From: G965205255 sp965205255
GTDB lineage: Bacteria; Pseudomonadota; Gammaproteobacteria; Pseudomonadales; Endozoicomonadaceae
Assembly (NCBI GenBank): GCA_965205255.1
Contig: OZ242051.1
Span: 372,001 to 436,000, forward strand
Direction of reading: 5' to 3'
DNA: 64,000 nucleotides
Shown here: positions 26,646-37,300 of the stretch, piece by piece
How the letters are laid out: the number at the start of each line of letters is the position of its first letter
Position numbering within the stretch: the stretch's first letter is position 1
Translations under genes and position numbers: made by a program
The notes under the pieces: model-generated
What the model was told of the DNA's origin: nothing
Database searches by the model: none
What the model saw: only the letters and a program-made list of their open reading frames with translations

Positions 26646-29600
26646 CTACATTTTCGGTTTTACATTAATAAAGAAAGTTAAATCATCATTACGAACGGTT
26701 CCAGTCTTTCTTACCGATACTGGGTCCAATTGAAAATCCTTCATAACATAACGTGTATGCTTTCCATTCGGCGTATCAAAAAATGCATTCATCAACTCAT
26801 CTGTTCTTGATTTTAATCCATCAGTTTTCGTTTGTGTTTCCTCATTCCGAACATGTCTTCTAACTAACACATCAGGATTTTCAGTTATGTTAAAGTCTAG
26901 ATTCTTATCTTTTATATATTCTAATGCCTTTAAATACTGCATTCTTGTAACATCATTTGCATGAAAACTAGGTTTATTTTTCTTATATGAATATATAAAC
27001 TCCCATCTCTTCTCATAAAATTTAATGCCAAAATTGGCAGTTTCACTTGAAGAAAGAACTTGTATATAGGATATTTTACTATCACTATCAGATTGCTTAA
27101 TTAACATTTTGAATACGCCATGTGTTACATAATTTAGTTCTTTTTGTACACCTTCAGGGAGAGCATCAGTAATCGCCTGTAGTCTGAGAGGACAAATATT
27201 ATGAACCAGTATATTCTCTTTCCCTACAAAGTACCTGTGCCGTCGATAGACTTCCAGGTTATACACCGCTACAGGCACTCCCTTAACGCCATAACTCACC
27301 CCACAGTGATTTTCCTTTCCTGACTCACTCACTACATGCACCTGATCACCAGTAGCACTCACTAACCGATCTTTAGGGGACACATTCTGTATTTGTTCAA
27401 ACGTTTTTTTATTGGCCACATAAAACTTATGGTTAGGCGTGGCAGTGATTTTGTTAATTTTGCCCGTCTTCAAATCTTTAAAGGTATACGTGCGTACCTC
27501 CAGTACATGCCGCTCAAAGGTGGCAATGGCAGGACTTTTATGGCTCTGCTTAATCTCTAAATGGGTCGTATTGATTGTATCGGGTTTAATGGCTGTGACA
27601 TGCCCATGCACATTATTGATTCCAAATTCCTTAATCGTTACCGGCACCCAGCCTTGTTTTTGTTGTATCTGCTGCCACAGCTTAACTATTGATTTAGGCC
27701 TAAGCAGGTTCATATGCTCGGTACAGCGCAAAACAGCTTTTCCCTCAGTGTTAAGAGCTTTCTTACAGCCAGAAATTACTTTATCAGCATATGAGGCTTT
27801 AAAGGGGTAGTTATCATAATAAGTAAAGTCTATTTCTTCCCAGGTTTTAGGGGTAATGGCCGTGGAGTCATAGGATGTTTTTTGTTTGGTATGTTTACTT
27901 TTAGTATCCACACTGCCTGTTAATACATATTCACCTAACTGAATATCTTTAATTGGTTTATTTGTAATTCCATGAGCATTTGCGGTAGCAGTAGCAGTAG
28001 CAGTAGCAGTAGCGGTAGCAGTAGCAGTAGCAGTAGCACTAGCAGTAGCAGTAGCAGTAGCAGTAGCAGTAGCAGTAGCAGTAGCAGTAGCAGTAGCAAC
28101 AAGAGTCTTACCTGTAAAACAACCTGAGGTTGCAGGCTCAGCATCACCTATTTCTGCTGACTCTCCTGTGTTGAAGCCATCACCAAAACCACCTATTCCG
28201 GCACCGACTCCTGCTCCAATCGCCACATAACTTAAGGTATCAATGGTTTGACCATTACCTTTTGTGGCATAACCCATAATCATCGCCGCAGTGGCTGTAC
28301 CTGTTGCGGTGATGGCCAGTACTGCTGTCGTAACCGCAGCCACCTTACTTAGTGTACTGGCTGAGGAATAAATACTCTCAGCAGCAGAACCTACCGACTC
28401 AACATCACCGCCGATAGCTGTTGCAATTCCCACAACGGCTGAACTGATACCCAATCCCAGAGCTGCCTTATTATGCCCCTGTTTAGCTTCTATACGAGAA
28501 GCAATATCAAGCGAAGATGATGTAACCGTACCAATACCGAGTGCGACCAGCCCAGGATTTTCTGTGATGACTCCACCAACGATCATGGCCACACCGGCAA
28601 CCTCACCTACAATATCCAAGGCCCATCCCAGCCAAGACGGCATATGCCCGGACGGATCTCCATACATCACCGGATTATTCTTCGCAAAGATATAGCCGTT
28701 AAACCCGCCTTTTCCGAACGGTGAGGCACTGTCCATGCTCATAAAACGTCGCATCACCGGATTATAGGCACGGTGATATCCCTGCCCTAAAAACTGGTAA
28801 CCGCTGGCCGGATCTTTCAACTCACCATCAAAGCCCCAGAGGTTCTGCTCTAACAGTGGCGTGACTTTCCCTGACTCCGTTTTGGACGCACTACCTGCAC
28901 GTCCTTCGATCCCGTATGGCGTATACAGGCGTGAACCCCCCAAGCTTACTTTGCCCGCCGAATCAACCATTGCCTCACTCAGCACACTGCCACTTTGGTC
29001 GGTGATCGTATAATGGGTGGTGCCATCTGGGGTAATTTCACCAATACGTCCGGCTCCATACAATACGGTCGTAGTCTTACCTCCCTGCTCCAGCGCACTG
29101 AGCCCTGCAGCACCATATTCAAAATATAACGGCGCCTGACCCGGAGCACTCTCTTTCACCTGAACATGAGCACCGTTATACAGATAACGGACGGTGCCTT
29201 GTTTAGTATTGACACTGGCCATCTGATCAAAAGGGGTATAAGTAATAAACTGGTTGTGTTCGTTAGTGGTAATATTTCCGTCGTTATCATAGCGCAAAGT
29301 GGCACTCTGTCCGTAGGCAGAGTTACTGTTCGTATAATTGCGCAACTGTATGGGGTCTGTGCTGTCAAAGTGATAGGTGGTAGTGTTGGTCTGTGGTCCC
29401 TTCGCACTCAGCACATCCGTGGCTACTGTTTTAATGTTGTTCCATTCATCAAACGTATAATGCTGATCCTTAATGGTATTGCCTATATTATCCTTCGGAC
29501 ACAGTGAGCCGTTGCAGGTATAGTTCAGCAGATTGTTGATACTGTCATATTGATACTGCTCTGTGGTACTTGTTCCACCTGAAGAACGCACTCTTGAGGT

Positions 29601-32600
29601 CAGATCACCGTCCTGCAAATAATGGAACTGATAGTCCGCCACCTGGTTCAGATGATTATTCTGCATTACCCCGGTCTGATACGCCGATAACTGCCCCAGA
29701 GTATTGTAGGTATAGGCGGTTTTCACCGGCCCTTTCACCAACTGAATAAGCCGACCGGCAAGATCATAAGTAAAGTTTTCCAAAGACTTGCCCTGACGAT
29801 CCACACGGCTCAACTGTCCCAGATCATCATAATGATACAACGCCTGTTGCTGTCCCTGACGGGTGACACTGACCGGACGGCCGGCCTGCGTATACTGGTA
29901 ATCTTCCGTAAAAGCAGGCAGAATATCGCCGGCTATCGCACCGGTAGTATGGGTAGATAACTGCAATAATCGGCCGTTATCCGCATACTGGTAATCCGTT
30001 GTTCCGGTTTTATCCTGACGGCTGATCAATGCATTAGTGACCATATCATAAGACAAAGTAACTTTGTCCTCCGGATGATCAACCACCGATTGCGTCACCA
30101 CCTCGCCCCAGTCATTATACGTATAATGCATATGCGCACTATTGGGTGTTATATAATCTGTGAGCTCACCCACTTTGTTATACGTATAGTGCCAACTATG
30201 CCCCAAAACATCCGTGCTTTTGATCAGCTCGTTAAAAGCATTATATTCACGTTGTCCCAGTGTGACATCCTTGCCAGAGGTGGCATTACCGACACTAATC
30301 AGATTATTGTTACTGTCATAGTGATAGGTTTGCACAGCCCCATTGGGTAGTGTTTTGCTGATCGCTCTGCCTTTTGCATCATAAGCGAAATGCGTCACAT
30401 GACCGTCAGTATCCGTTGCTACTAACACCTGATGCGCTGCATTATAGGTGGCATAACCGGCATTATACCAAGCTTTTGCCGTAATAGCCTGACGCAACCA
30501 GCCTTGCAACCAGACAGTGTCAAAGGGTTTCCCCGCAGCAATATCGCTGGAAAGATGCGCCTGAAGCTCACTTTTCAGGTCACCGGTATAAAGTGGTTGC
30601 CCCTTATCATTGCTGATGGCCGGATCCAGACTGAACAGATAAGTGGCTACTTTGTCCCCGCGGGCATCGGTCTGGCTGACGGATAAATGCCGCGCTTGGC
30701 AGGCATGTGCAACACCATTGACCGTACACAGACTCGCACCACTGACTGTGGCATCCACCGGTAATAGCGCATAGCTGTAACTGCGCCGTGTCAGAGCATC
30801 CACCCCAACAATACCGGCCTGACCACTGAAATTGGACTTGCCAATGAAACGCCCTAAGGCATCATAATGGTAAGTGGTTATAAAACGTTGTAGCTTACCC
30901 ACTTCATTGGTGTCATACGCTGTCGTCTGAGCAATCTTTCCATCGGCATTATAGGTTTGTGATGACACTGTATCCCAGCTACCCGGTACCGCCTTACCCT
31001 GACTGTTCACCTGTTCAGCCTGTGTCGTTAACATCCGTCCTGCACCATCATATGTCTTTTGAAGCTGATAACCATTAGGCGCAGTTACCGTCACACTGTT
31101 ACCACCGACATCAGACTGATAGGCATAACTTGCAACCAACTGATGACTGGTGCCGTAATCAGCCACTACTTTGATGACCCGTCCCAGGGCATCATATGCA
31201 TAGGCCGTTTTATTACCCAGCGCATCCACACTCATCAGCGTCTGCCCTGTTACCATGCTGGTGTAGGTCTTAACCACAGGCGTTGTAATACCACCTTTTA
31301 CCGCCGTTATCTGTGCACTTTTAATGTTGACTGGGAATTGTTTACCCCATAATGTCAGCTGCTGATTATCGCTATAGGTAATCGACTTACTAAGCGAATC
31401 AGCCGTGCTCGCTACATTAGTCAGCACCATTGCACTTGGCATACCGTAATCAGGTTGCGTTTGCAGGTGATGAAAAGTGAATGACTCGGTTAGTCCTGCT
31501 GTCCATACGCCGGAGGTTTTCTGATACAGCGTGCTGCTGCTGGCAGGCAGAGTCACCCCTACCGGCATTGCTTTATCTTTTGAAGGCAATGTCTGCCAGC
31601 TGATCTTCGTTTGGGTTGGTAGTACTGCCGGGGTGCCCGGTAACGTCGCCGGTGTCGTCGTCTGCGTGATGATATTGTTCACAAACCCATTGGCATCGGC
31701 CGGCGCATACTGATTCGTGATGATGGTGCCATCTTCTTTTGTGGTTTTTAACACGTTGCCCTGATTATCATACTCATAGCTACTGCTGTGCTCTACCGGC
31801 GCCAGAGTCTGTCCACCCAACCCCTGCGTATCGACGGAGGTAGCCCCGTAAGCCTTAGTGGTAATCTTTGTAGCCAAAGAGTAGTTGGCTGGCAGTGAAC
31901 TTATCGTACTGTTCAGCCAGTTAGGATACTGGTAATCCACCTCACTGATCAGCTTATGTGAACCCGGTGAATAAAGCTTCTGCTTCAAAATGAGATGATA
32001 CTTATTGTACGTGGTGATAGCACTTGACCCGTCATTATTTGTTACCTGGGTCTGGTAGGTATAATTGTCCGGACGCATATACAGGTTATCAACATCGTGC
32101 TGGTACACAATGCCTGCCGCATAACCTGAAAAATTGTGCCCGTTACCCAGCCCGTAGGTATAATCTGTCCTGAGCATCGGCTGATTAAATCCGGGCGTAA
32201 CGAAATGAGACTTGACTACATGCAATTGTAAAACAGGGCCGCCTGTCGGAACAGGGATAGTCGTATATTGCAATACTTCACTTGCGCCTGTTGAATAATT
32301 AATATTGGTTATTAACCCGGAAACCCCAGATATTTCAGCATACTTGAAGGCTACCTGTGTTTTGCCATCTGCAAAAAGAATATTTTGCAGATGAGCATTG
32401 CTAATAACCACTTTCACTGTATTCATACTGCCATCAGCTTGCAAGCTGTGTACTTGTATTCCGGTATTAGCATAGTCAACGTTTAATAACGTTTTACCAC
32501 TGTCATCAGTGATCGACCCAAGAAGGACGGCGGTTTGTACCCCGGTATAGTGGAAATACAGGCTATCACCCCGAGCATTTTCCAATCGCACCACATTCCC

Positions 32601-33212
32601 GTCACTGTTAAAGAACTCTTCACTACCATCTTTATGGGTCACGATCAGCAGATATTTGCCGGAAGGATCACCTCGCAAATGCACCGTGTCTAATTTATGG
32701 TACTTAATAGATGGTATATTACTCGACCATGTGAGCATATAGTTGCCACCTGTCGACAATTGCAACATTTTTGTCTCTTTATCATAATGAGATAAAGTAC
32801 CGCTCCAACCAAAACCATAACCACTGTTTTTCTGACTACTACTACTGTAATGAAGGCCGTAGTTATAATTAGGACCAAAACCACCATTGCCATAGACTTT
32901 ACCCAAAGAGGCATTAAAACTATACGCCCCTGTTCTTCCATCAACACTACCGCTGTACATAGAAGAAAAATTAAAGGCATTACTGGTAATCGTACTTTGT
33001 CCACCTGCTGTGTGGCCTGCAGTAAAAGCTTTATTATTGCCTGAGTTTGATGAAGGTAAGTGCTTGGACTCCCCCTCCTTCCGGTGCTGATCTGAGCCGT
33101 GAAGCCCGTGTGCAATCTGATGAATTTGATCGGCCATCACATACTGCGAGGACAGCAGCATGGATAGTAAAGTAAAGATTATCAATATTGATCTATTTGT
33201 TTTTTTAAACAT
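26646..33212 (-). CDS. RHS2: exported RHS-Hint polymorphic toxin, longest Ala-Thr repeat
   Basis: 2188 residues from the ATG at 33212 (a TTG at 33221 is also open). A signal peptide (FTLLSMLLSSQYVMA) is followed by YD/RHS repeats, and the RHS core with 'RRFMSMDSASPFGKGGFNGY' ends at DPSGH (about residue 1520). Four hydrophobic, Gly/Ala-rich segments follow. The Hint domain runs from C1698 (SGCFTGKTLV) through 'TATPNHKFYVANKK' to 'YFVGKENILVHN' at N2005. Hint domains in such toxins self-cleave to free the tip. Directly after 'TLVA' there are 19 hexamers encoding Ala-Thr. The 183-residue tip (2006-2188) contains 'FHANDVTRMQYLKALEYI' and 'FFDTPNGKHTRYVMKDFQLD' and is of an unknown family shared with RHS3-RHS5. 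The 5' flank is of the same type as that of RHS5. Confidence 0.88.
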   Translation of the reverse strand: MFKKTNRSILIIFTLLSMLLSSQYVMADQIHQIAHGLHGSDQHRKEGESKHLPSSNSGNNKAFTAGHTAGGQSTITSNAFNFSSMYSGSVDGRTGAYSFNASLGKVYGNGGFGPNYNYGLHYSSSSQKNSGYGFGWSGTLSHYDKETKMLQLSTGGNYMLTWSSNIPSIKYHKLDTVHLRGDPSGKYLLIVTHKDGSEEFFNSDGNVVRLENARGDSLYFHYTGVQTAVLLGSITDDSGKTLLNVDYANTGIQVHSLQADGSMNTVKVVISNAHLQNILFADGKTQVAFKYAEISGVSGLITNINYSTGASEVLQYTTIPVPTGGPVLQLHVVKSHFVTPGFNQPMLRTDYTYGLGNGHNFSGYAAGIVYQHDVDNLYMRPDNYTYQTQVTNNDGSSAITTYNKYHLILKQKLYSPGSHKLISEVDYQYPNWLNSTISSLPANYSLATKITTKAYGATSVDTQGLGGQTLAPVEHSSSYEYDNQGNVLKTTKEDGTIITNQYAPADANGFVNNIITQTTTPATLPGTPAVLPTQTKISWQTLPSKDKAMPVGVTLPASSSTLYQKTSGVWTAGLTESFTFHHLQTQPDYGMPSAMVLTNVASTADSLSKSITYSDNQQLTLWGKQFPVNIKSAQITAVKGGITTPVVKTYTSMVTGQTLMSVDALGNKTAYAYDALGRVIKVVADYGTSHQLVASYAYQSDVGGNSVTVTAPNGYQLQKTYDGAGRMLTTQAEQVNSQGKAVPGSWDTVSSQTYNADGKIAQTTAYDTNEVGKLQRFITTYHYDALGRFIGKSNFSGQAGIVGVDALTRRSYSYALLPVDATVSGASLCTVNGVAHACQARHLSVSQTDARGDKVATYLFSLDPAISNDKGQPLYTGDLKSELQAHLSSDIAAGKPFDTVWLQGWLRQAITAKAWYNAGYATYNAAHQVLVATDTDGHVTHFAYDAKGRAISKTLPNGAVQTYHYDSNNNLISVGNATSGKDVTLGQREYNAFNELIKSTDVLGHSWHYTYNKVGELTDYITPNSAHMHYTYNDWGEVVTQSVVDHPEDKVTLSYDMVTNALISRQDKTGTTDYQYADNGRLLQLSTHTTGAIAGDILPAFTEDYQYTQAGRPVSVTRQGQQQALYHYDDLGQLSRVDRQGKSLENFTYDLAGRLIQLVKGPVKTAYTYNTLGQLSAYQTGVMQNNHLNQVADYQFHYLQDGDLTSRVRSSGGTSTTEQYQYDSINNLLNYTCNGSLCPKDNIGNTIKDQHYTFDEWNNIKTVATDVLSAKGPQTNTTTYHFDSTDPIQLRNYTNSNSAYGQSATLRYDNDGNITTNEHNQFITYTPFDQMASVNTKQGTVRYLYNGAHVQVKESAPGQAPLYFEYGAAGLSALEQGGKTTTVLYGAGRIGEITPDGTTHYTITDQSGSVLSEAMVDSAGKVSLGGSRLYTPYGIEGRAGSASKTESGKVTPLLEQNLWGFDGELKDPASGYQFLGQGYHRAYNPVMRRFMSMDSASPFGKGGFNGYIFAKNNPVMYGDPSGHMPSWLGWALDIVGEVAGVAMIVGGVITENPGLVALGIGTVTSSSLDIASRIEAKQGHNKAALGLGISSAVVGIATAIGGDVESVGSAAESIYSSASTLSKVAAVTTAVLAITATGTATAAMIMGYATKGNGQTIDTLSYVAIGAGVGAGIGGFGDGFNTGESAEIGDAEPATSGCFTGKTLVATATATATATATATATATASATATATATATATATATATANAHGITNKPIKDIQLGEYVLTGSVDTKSKHTKQKTSYDSTAITPKTWEEIDFTYYDNYPFKASYADKVISGCKKALNTEGKAVLRCTEHMNLLRPKSIVKLWQQIQQKQGWVPVTIKEFGINNVHGHVTAIKPDTINTTHLEIKQSHKSPAIATFERHVLEVRTYTFKDLKTGKINKITATPNHKFYVANKKTFEQIQNVSPKDRLVSATGDQVHVVSESGKENHCGVSYGVKGVPVAVYNLEVYRRHRYFVGKENILVHNICPLRLQAITDALPEGVQKELNYVTHGVFKMLIKQSDSDSKISYIQVLSSSETANFGIKFYEKRWEFIYSYKKNKPSFHANDVTRMQYLKALEYIKDKNLDFNITENPDVLVRRHVRNEETQTKTDGLKSRTDELMNAFFDTPNGKHTRYVMKDFQLDPVSVRKTGTVRNDDLTFFINVKPKM
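27985..28098 (-). repeat. Hexanucleotide repeat in the RHS2 Hint domain, 19 units
   Basis: Nineteen tandem copies of GTAGCA on the + strand, with a few single-base variants, encode an (Ala-Thr)n run just after the Hint start segment. The unit is six bases, so length changes never break the frame. The same site has 5 units in RHS3, 2 in RHS4 and RHS5 and 6 in RHS6. Confidence 0.95.
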
Positions 33213-33468
33213 CAAAAACAACGCCTTTATCTCAAAAAAATAGTCGGGGCAAAATGCAGGGGAGCATATAAAATAATTGTCGTTTTCTTGGGAATGCTGT
33301 ATTACAATACAGCAGACAGTTTATGACTAATTGAACTCCATCAGCATCATCTGTAACTATCTTTAATTCAAGACAGAAGACAAATGATGTAAGACATAGT
33401 AAACAAAATTATGAAGTAAATGTCCAGAATAAAAGCTACAAAGTACGTTTACTACAGCACTACTGTCT
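33213..33468. other. 5' flank of RHS2 (type B)
   Basis: No gene. The sequence beginning 'TAGTCGGGGCAAAATGCAGG' is nearly the same as the region upstream of RHS5 (59005-59261) but unlike the flank of RHS3 and RHS4. It should hold the RHS2 promoter. The ribosome site is AAGG about eleven bases before the ATG. Confidence 0.5.
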
Positions 33469-33891
33469 GTGTTGATGGTTTTTCAGGGCAAAGCAACGTT
33501 CAGAAACATGAGCCTCTACTGTGAGATGATCGAAAAACGTCTGAGTCGTTGGTATCGGCGAATCTTCGATGTGACAGACTTTAACTTCCGTTTGCTTACT
33601 GAGCAGTTAGCAGGGAAAAGAATACTGATTGCAACTATTGATACCGGTTTTATGGAAAAAAGCGGTAGAAAGCCAGAAGGTCTGGCCACGTTTCATAATG
33701 GTAAAACTGGGGCTTGTGAGCGTGGTTTTGAGTTGTCTTCAGTCAGTATTAACGACCTTCAGGCCAACACTACCTATCACTTGGGCGCTCGGCAAACACT
33801 GGACCATCCCGATTTGCTCTGGTCTAATGGAGCCGAACACTTAATTAAGAGGCAATATTTGTTAATCAATAAAGGTATTCAGTTCCATTAG
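33469..33891 (+). pseudogene. IS4-like transposase fragment
   Basis: A 140-codon open stretch reads 'GKATFRNMSLYCEMIEKRLS', 'RWYRRIFDVTDFNFRL', 'ILIATIDTGFMEKSGRK' and 'GACERGFELSSVSINDLQAN', then 'TTYHLGARQT'. This fits IS4-type DDE transposases, whose first catalytic Asp lies in 'aaiDasFipKSGkkt.gl' with 'rGlEiS.lavvd...ntAy.Ls..QT'. It is cut at both ends; the rest of the catalytic domain is gone. Confidence 0.7.
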
Positions 33892-33904
33892 ACCTGAATA
33901 ACGA

Positions 33905-34111
33905 ATGCTGTACACCACTAACTGGATAGAACGACTCAATAAGGAGATTCGTAAAGTCAGCAGGCACGTTAATTCGTTTTCGAATACGGATTCTATTTTA
34001 AATATGATTTATATGGTAATTAACCGACTGGAAAGCACAACTTATTCCAGATCGGTAACAAACTTTTATCCAGATCAAGAGCATATGAACAATGTTTTTC
34101 ATCCTGAATAA
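33905..34111 (+). pseudogene. IS256-type transposase C-terminal remnant, copy 2
   Basis: It reads MLYTTNWIERLNKEIRKVSR, then 'HVNSFSNTDSILNMIYMVIN', and ends 'MNNVFHPE'. It is nearly the same as the copies at 26194, 42990, 52045 and 61736. Only the tail of the transposase is present. Confidence 0.7.
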
Positions 34112-34141
34112 ACACAGAGTTATTGGTACTACCACTCTAGT

Positions 34142-34345
34142 TTATTTTTGGGAAGCAATCTGGCTTATTATCAATGTTTTGCAACAGAGCCTGCTTTCCA
34201 TAATCGAGGTGTTCTTCCAGTTCAGCACAAGTACTTTTGCAACTAACAACTTCAGTAACTGCCTGCTGAGCTCAGCTAAATCATCCTGCGGTTTGACCTG
34301 ATCTGTGATCTGACTGACTAAGTTTTCATCAAGTTCAACAACCAT
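34142..34345 (-). pseudogene. IS256-type transposase N-terminal remnant, copy 2 (frameshifted)
   Basis: It starts MVVELDENLVSQITDQVKPQ, with the same frameshift before 'ELEEHLGYGKQALLQ' as the other four copies. It begins about 50 bases after the RHS3 stop. Confidence 0.75.
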
Positions 34346-34395
34346 TGTTTACCCTTCCAAGGAAAAACAAACAATAGCCGTTAACACTATCTTTT

Positions 34396-37300
34396 CTACA
34401 TTTTTGGTTTTACATCAACAAAGAAAGTTACATCATTATCACGAAGGGTTCCAATCTTTCTTACCGATACTGGGTCCAATTGAAAATCCTTCATAACATA
34501 ACGTGTATGCTTTCCATTCGGCGTATCAAAAAATGCATTCATCAACTCATCTGTTCCTGAATTTAGTCCATCAGTTTTCGCTTGTGCTTCCTTATTCACA
34601 ACAAGTCTTCTAATTAACACATCAGGATTTTGAGTTATGTTAATATCTAGGTTATTGTCTTTTATATATTCTAAAGCCTTTAAATACTGAGTTCGTGTAA
34701 CATCATTTGCATGAAAACTAGCATCAGGGTTCTTAGATGAAAGTGTAAAATCCCATGTATTCTCATAAAAACTAATGTCAAAATCGGCAAGTCTACTTCT
34801 AGAAAAAACGAATATGCCGGGTCTTTCAGAGTCAATATGATCAGCCTTATACGAGCTTGAAATTACGATTATCTTATGTTCTAAATCATTTAGTTCTTGT
34901 TGTGCACCTTCAGGGAGAGCATCAGTAATCGCCTGTAGTCTGCGAGCACAAATATTATGAACCAGTATATTCTCTTTTCCTACAAAATACCTGTGCCGTC
35001 GATAGACTTCTAGGTTATACACCGCCACAGGTGCTTTTTTAGTATGATAACTCACCCCACAGTGATTTTCCTTTCCTGACTCACAGACTAAACGCACCTG
35101 ATCACCAGTAGCACTCACTAACCGATCTTTAGGGGACACATTCTGTATTTGTTCAAACGTTTTTTTATTGGCCACATAAAACTTATGGTTAGGCGTGGCA
35201 GTGATTTTGTTAATTTTGCCAGTTTTCAGATCTTTAAAGGTATACGTGCGTACCTCCAGTACATGCCGCTCAAAGGTGGCAATGGCAGGACTTTTATGGC
35301 TCTGCTTAATCTCTAAATGGGTCGTATTGATTGTATCGGGTTTAATGGCTGTGACATGCCCATACACATTATTGATTCCAAATTCCTTAATCGTTACCGG
35401 CACCCAGCCTTGTTTTTGTTGTATCTGCTGCCACAGCTTAACTATTGATTTAGGCCTAAGCAGGTTCATATGCTCGGTACAGCGCAAAACAGCTTTTCCC
35501 TCAGTGTTAAGAGCTTTCTTACAGCCAGAAATTACTTTATCAGCATATGAGGCTTTAAAGGGGTAGTTATCATAATAAGTAAAGTCTATTTCTTCCCAGG
35601 TTTTAGGGGTAATGGCCGTGGAGTCATAGGATGTTTTTTGTTTGGTATGTTTACTTTTGGTATCCACACTGCCTGTTAATACATATTCACCTAACTGAAT
35701 ATCTTTAATTGATTTATTTGTAATTCCATGAGTATTTGCAGTAGCAGTAGCAGTAGCAGTAGCAGTAGCAACAAGAGTCTTACCTGTAAAACAACCTGAG
35801 GTTGCAGGCTCAGCATCACCTATTTCTGCTGACTCTCCTGTGTTGAAGCCATCACCAAAACCACCTATTCCGGCACCGACTCCTGCTCCAATCGCCACAT
35901 AACTTAAGGTATCAATGGTTTGACCATTACCTTTTGTGGCATAACCCATAATCATCGCCGCAGTGGCTGTACCTGTTGCGGTGATGGCCAGTACTGCTGT
36001 CGTAACCGCAGCCACCTTACTTAGTGTACTGGCTGCGGAATAAATACTATCAGCAGCAGAACCTACCGACTCAACATCACCGCCGATAGCTGTTGCAATT
36101 CCCACAACGGCTGAACTGATACCCAATCCCAGAGCTGCCTTATTATGCCCCTGTTTAGCTTCTATACGAGAAGCAATATCAAGCGAAGATGATGTAACCG
36201 TACCAATACCGAGTGCGACCAGCCCAGGATTTTCTGTGATGACTCCACCAACGATCATGGCCACACCGGCAACCTCACCTACAATATCCAAGGCCCATCC
36301 CAGCCAAGACGGCATATGCCCAGACGGATCTCCATACATCACCGGATTATTCTTCGCAAAGATATAGCCGTTAAACCCGCCTTTTCCGAACGGTGAGGCA
36401 CTGTCCATGCTCATAAAACGTCGCATCACCGGATTATAGGCACGGTGATATCCCTGCCCTAAAAACTGGTAACCGCTGGCCGGATCTTTCAACTCACCAT
36501 CAAAGCCCCAGAGGTTCTGCTCTAACAGTGGCGTGACTTTCCCTGACTCCGTTTTGGACGCACTACCTGCACGTCCTTCGATCCCGTACGGCGTATACAG
36601 GCGTGAATCCCCCAAGCTTACTTTGCCCGCCGAATCAACCATTGCCTCACTCAGCACACTGCCACTTTGGTCGGTGATCGTATAATGGGTGGTGCCATCT
36701 GGGGTAATTTCACCAATACGTCCGGCTCCATACAATACGGTCGTAGTCTTACCCCCCTGCTCCAGCGCACTGAGCCCTGCAGCACCATATTCAAAATATA
36801 ACGGTGCCTGACCCGGAGCACTCTCTTTCACCTGAACATGAGCACCGTTATACAGATAACGGACGGTGCCTTGTTTAGTATTGACACTGGCCATCTGATC
36901 AAAAGGGGTATAAGTAATAAACTGGTTGTGTTCGTTAGTGGTAATATTTCCGTCGTTATCATAGCGCAAAGTGGCACTCTGTCCGTAGGCAGAATTACTG
37001 TTCGTATAATTGCGCAACCGTATGGGGTCTGTGCTGTCAAAGTGATAGGTGGTAGTGTTGGTCTGTGGCCCCTTCGCACTCAGCACATCCGTGGCTACTG
37101 TTTTAATGTTGTTCCATTCATCAAACGTATAATGCTGATCCTTAATGGTATTGCCTATATTATCCTTCGGACACAGTGAGCCGTTGCAGGTATAGTTCAG
37201 CAGATTGTTGATACTGTCATATTGATACTGCTCTGTGGTACTTATTCCACCTGAAGAACGCACTCTTGAGGTCAAATCACCATCCTGCAAATAATGGAAC

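Noticed and set aside
27935..28147. Leucine-only frame and GTAGCA tandem that could be mistaken for a gene or a CRISPR-like repeat
   Set aside because: It is the opposite-frame reading of the in-frame Ala-Thr hexamer tract of RHS2. There are no spacers, so it is not a CRISPR array.
32690..33115. 141-codon frame repeated inside the 5' part of each RHS gene
   Set aside because: It is a shifted frame of the RHS coding sequence; its conservation follows from the array duplication.
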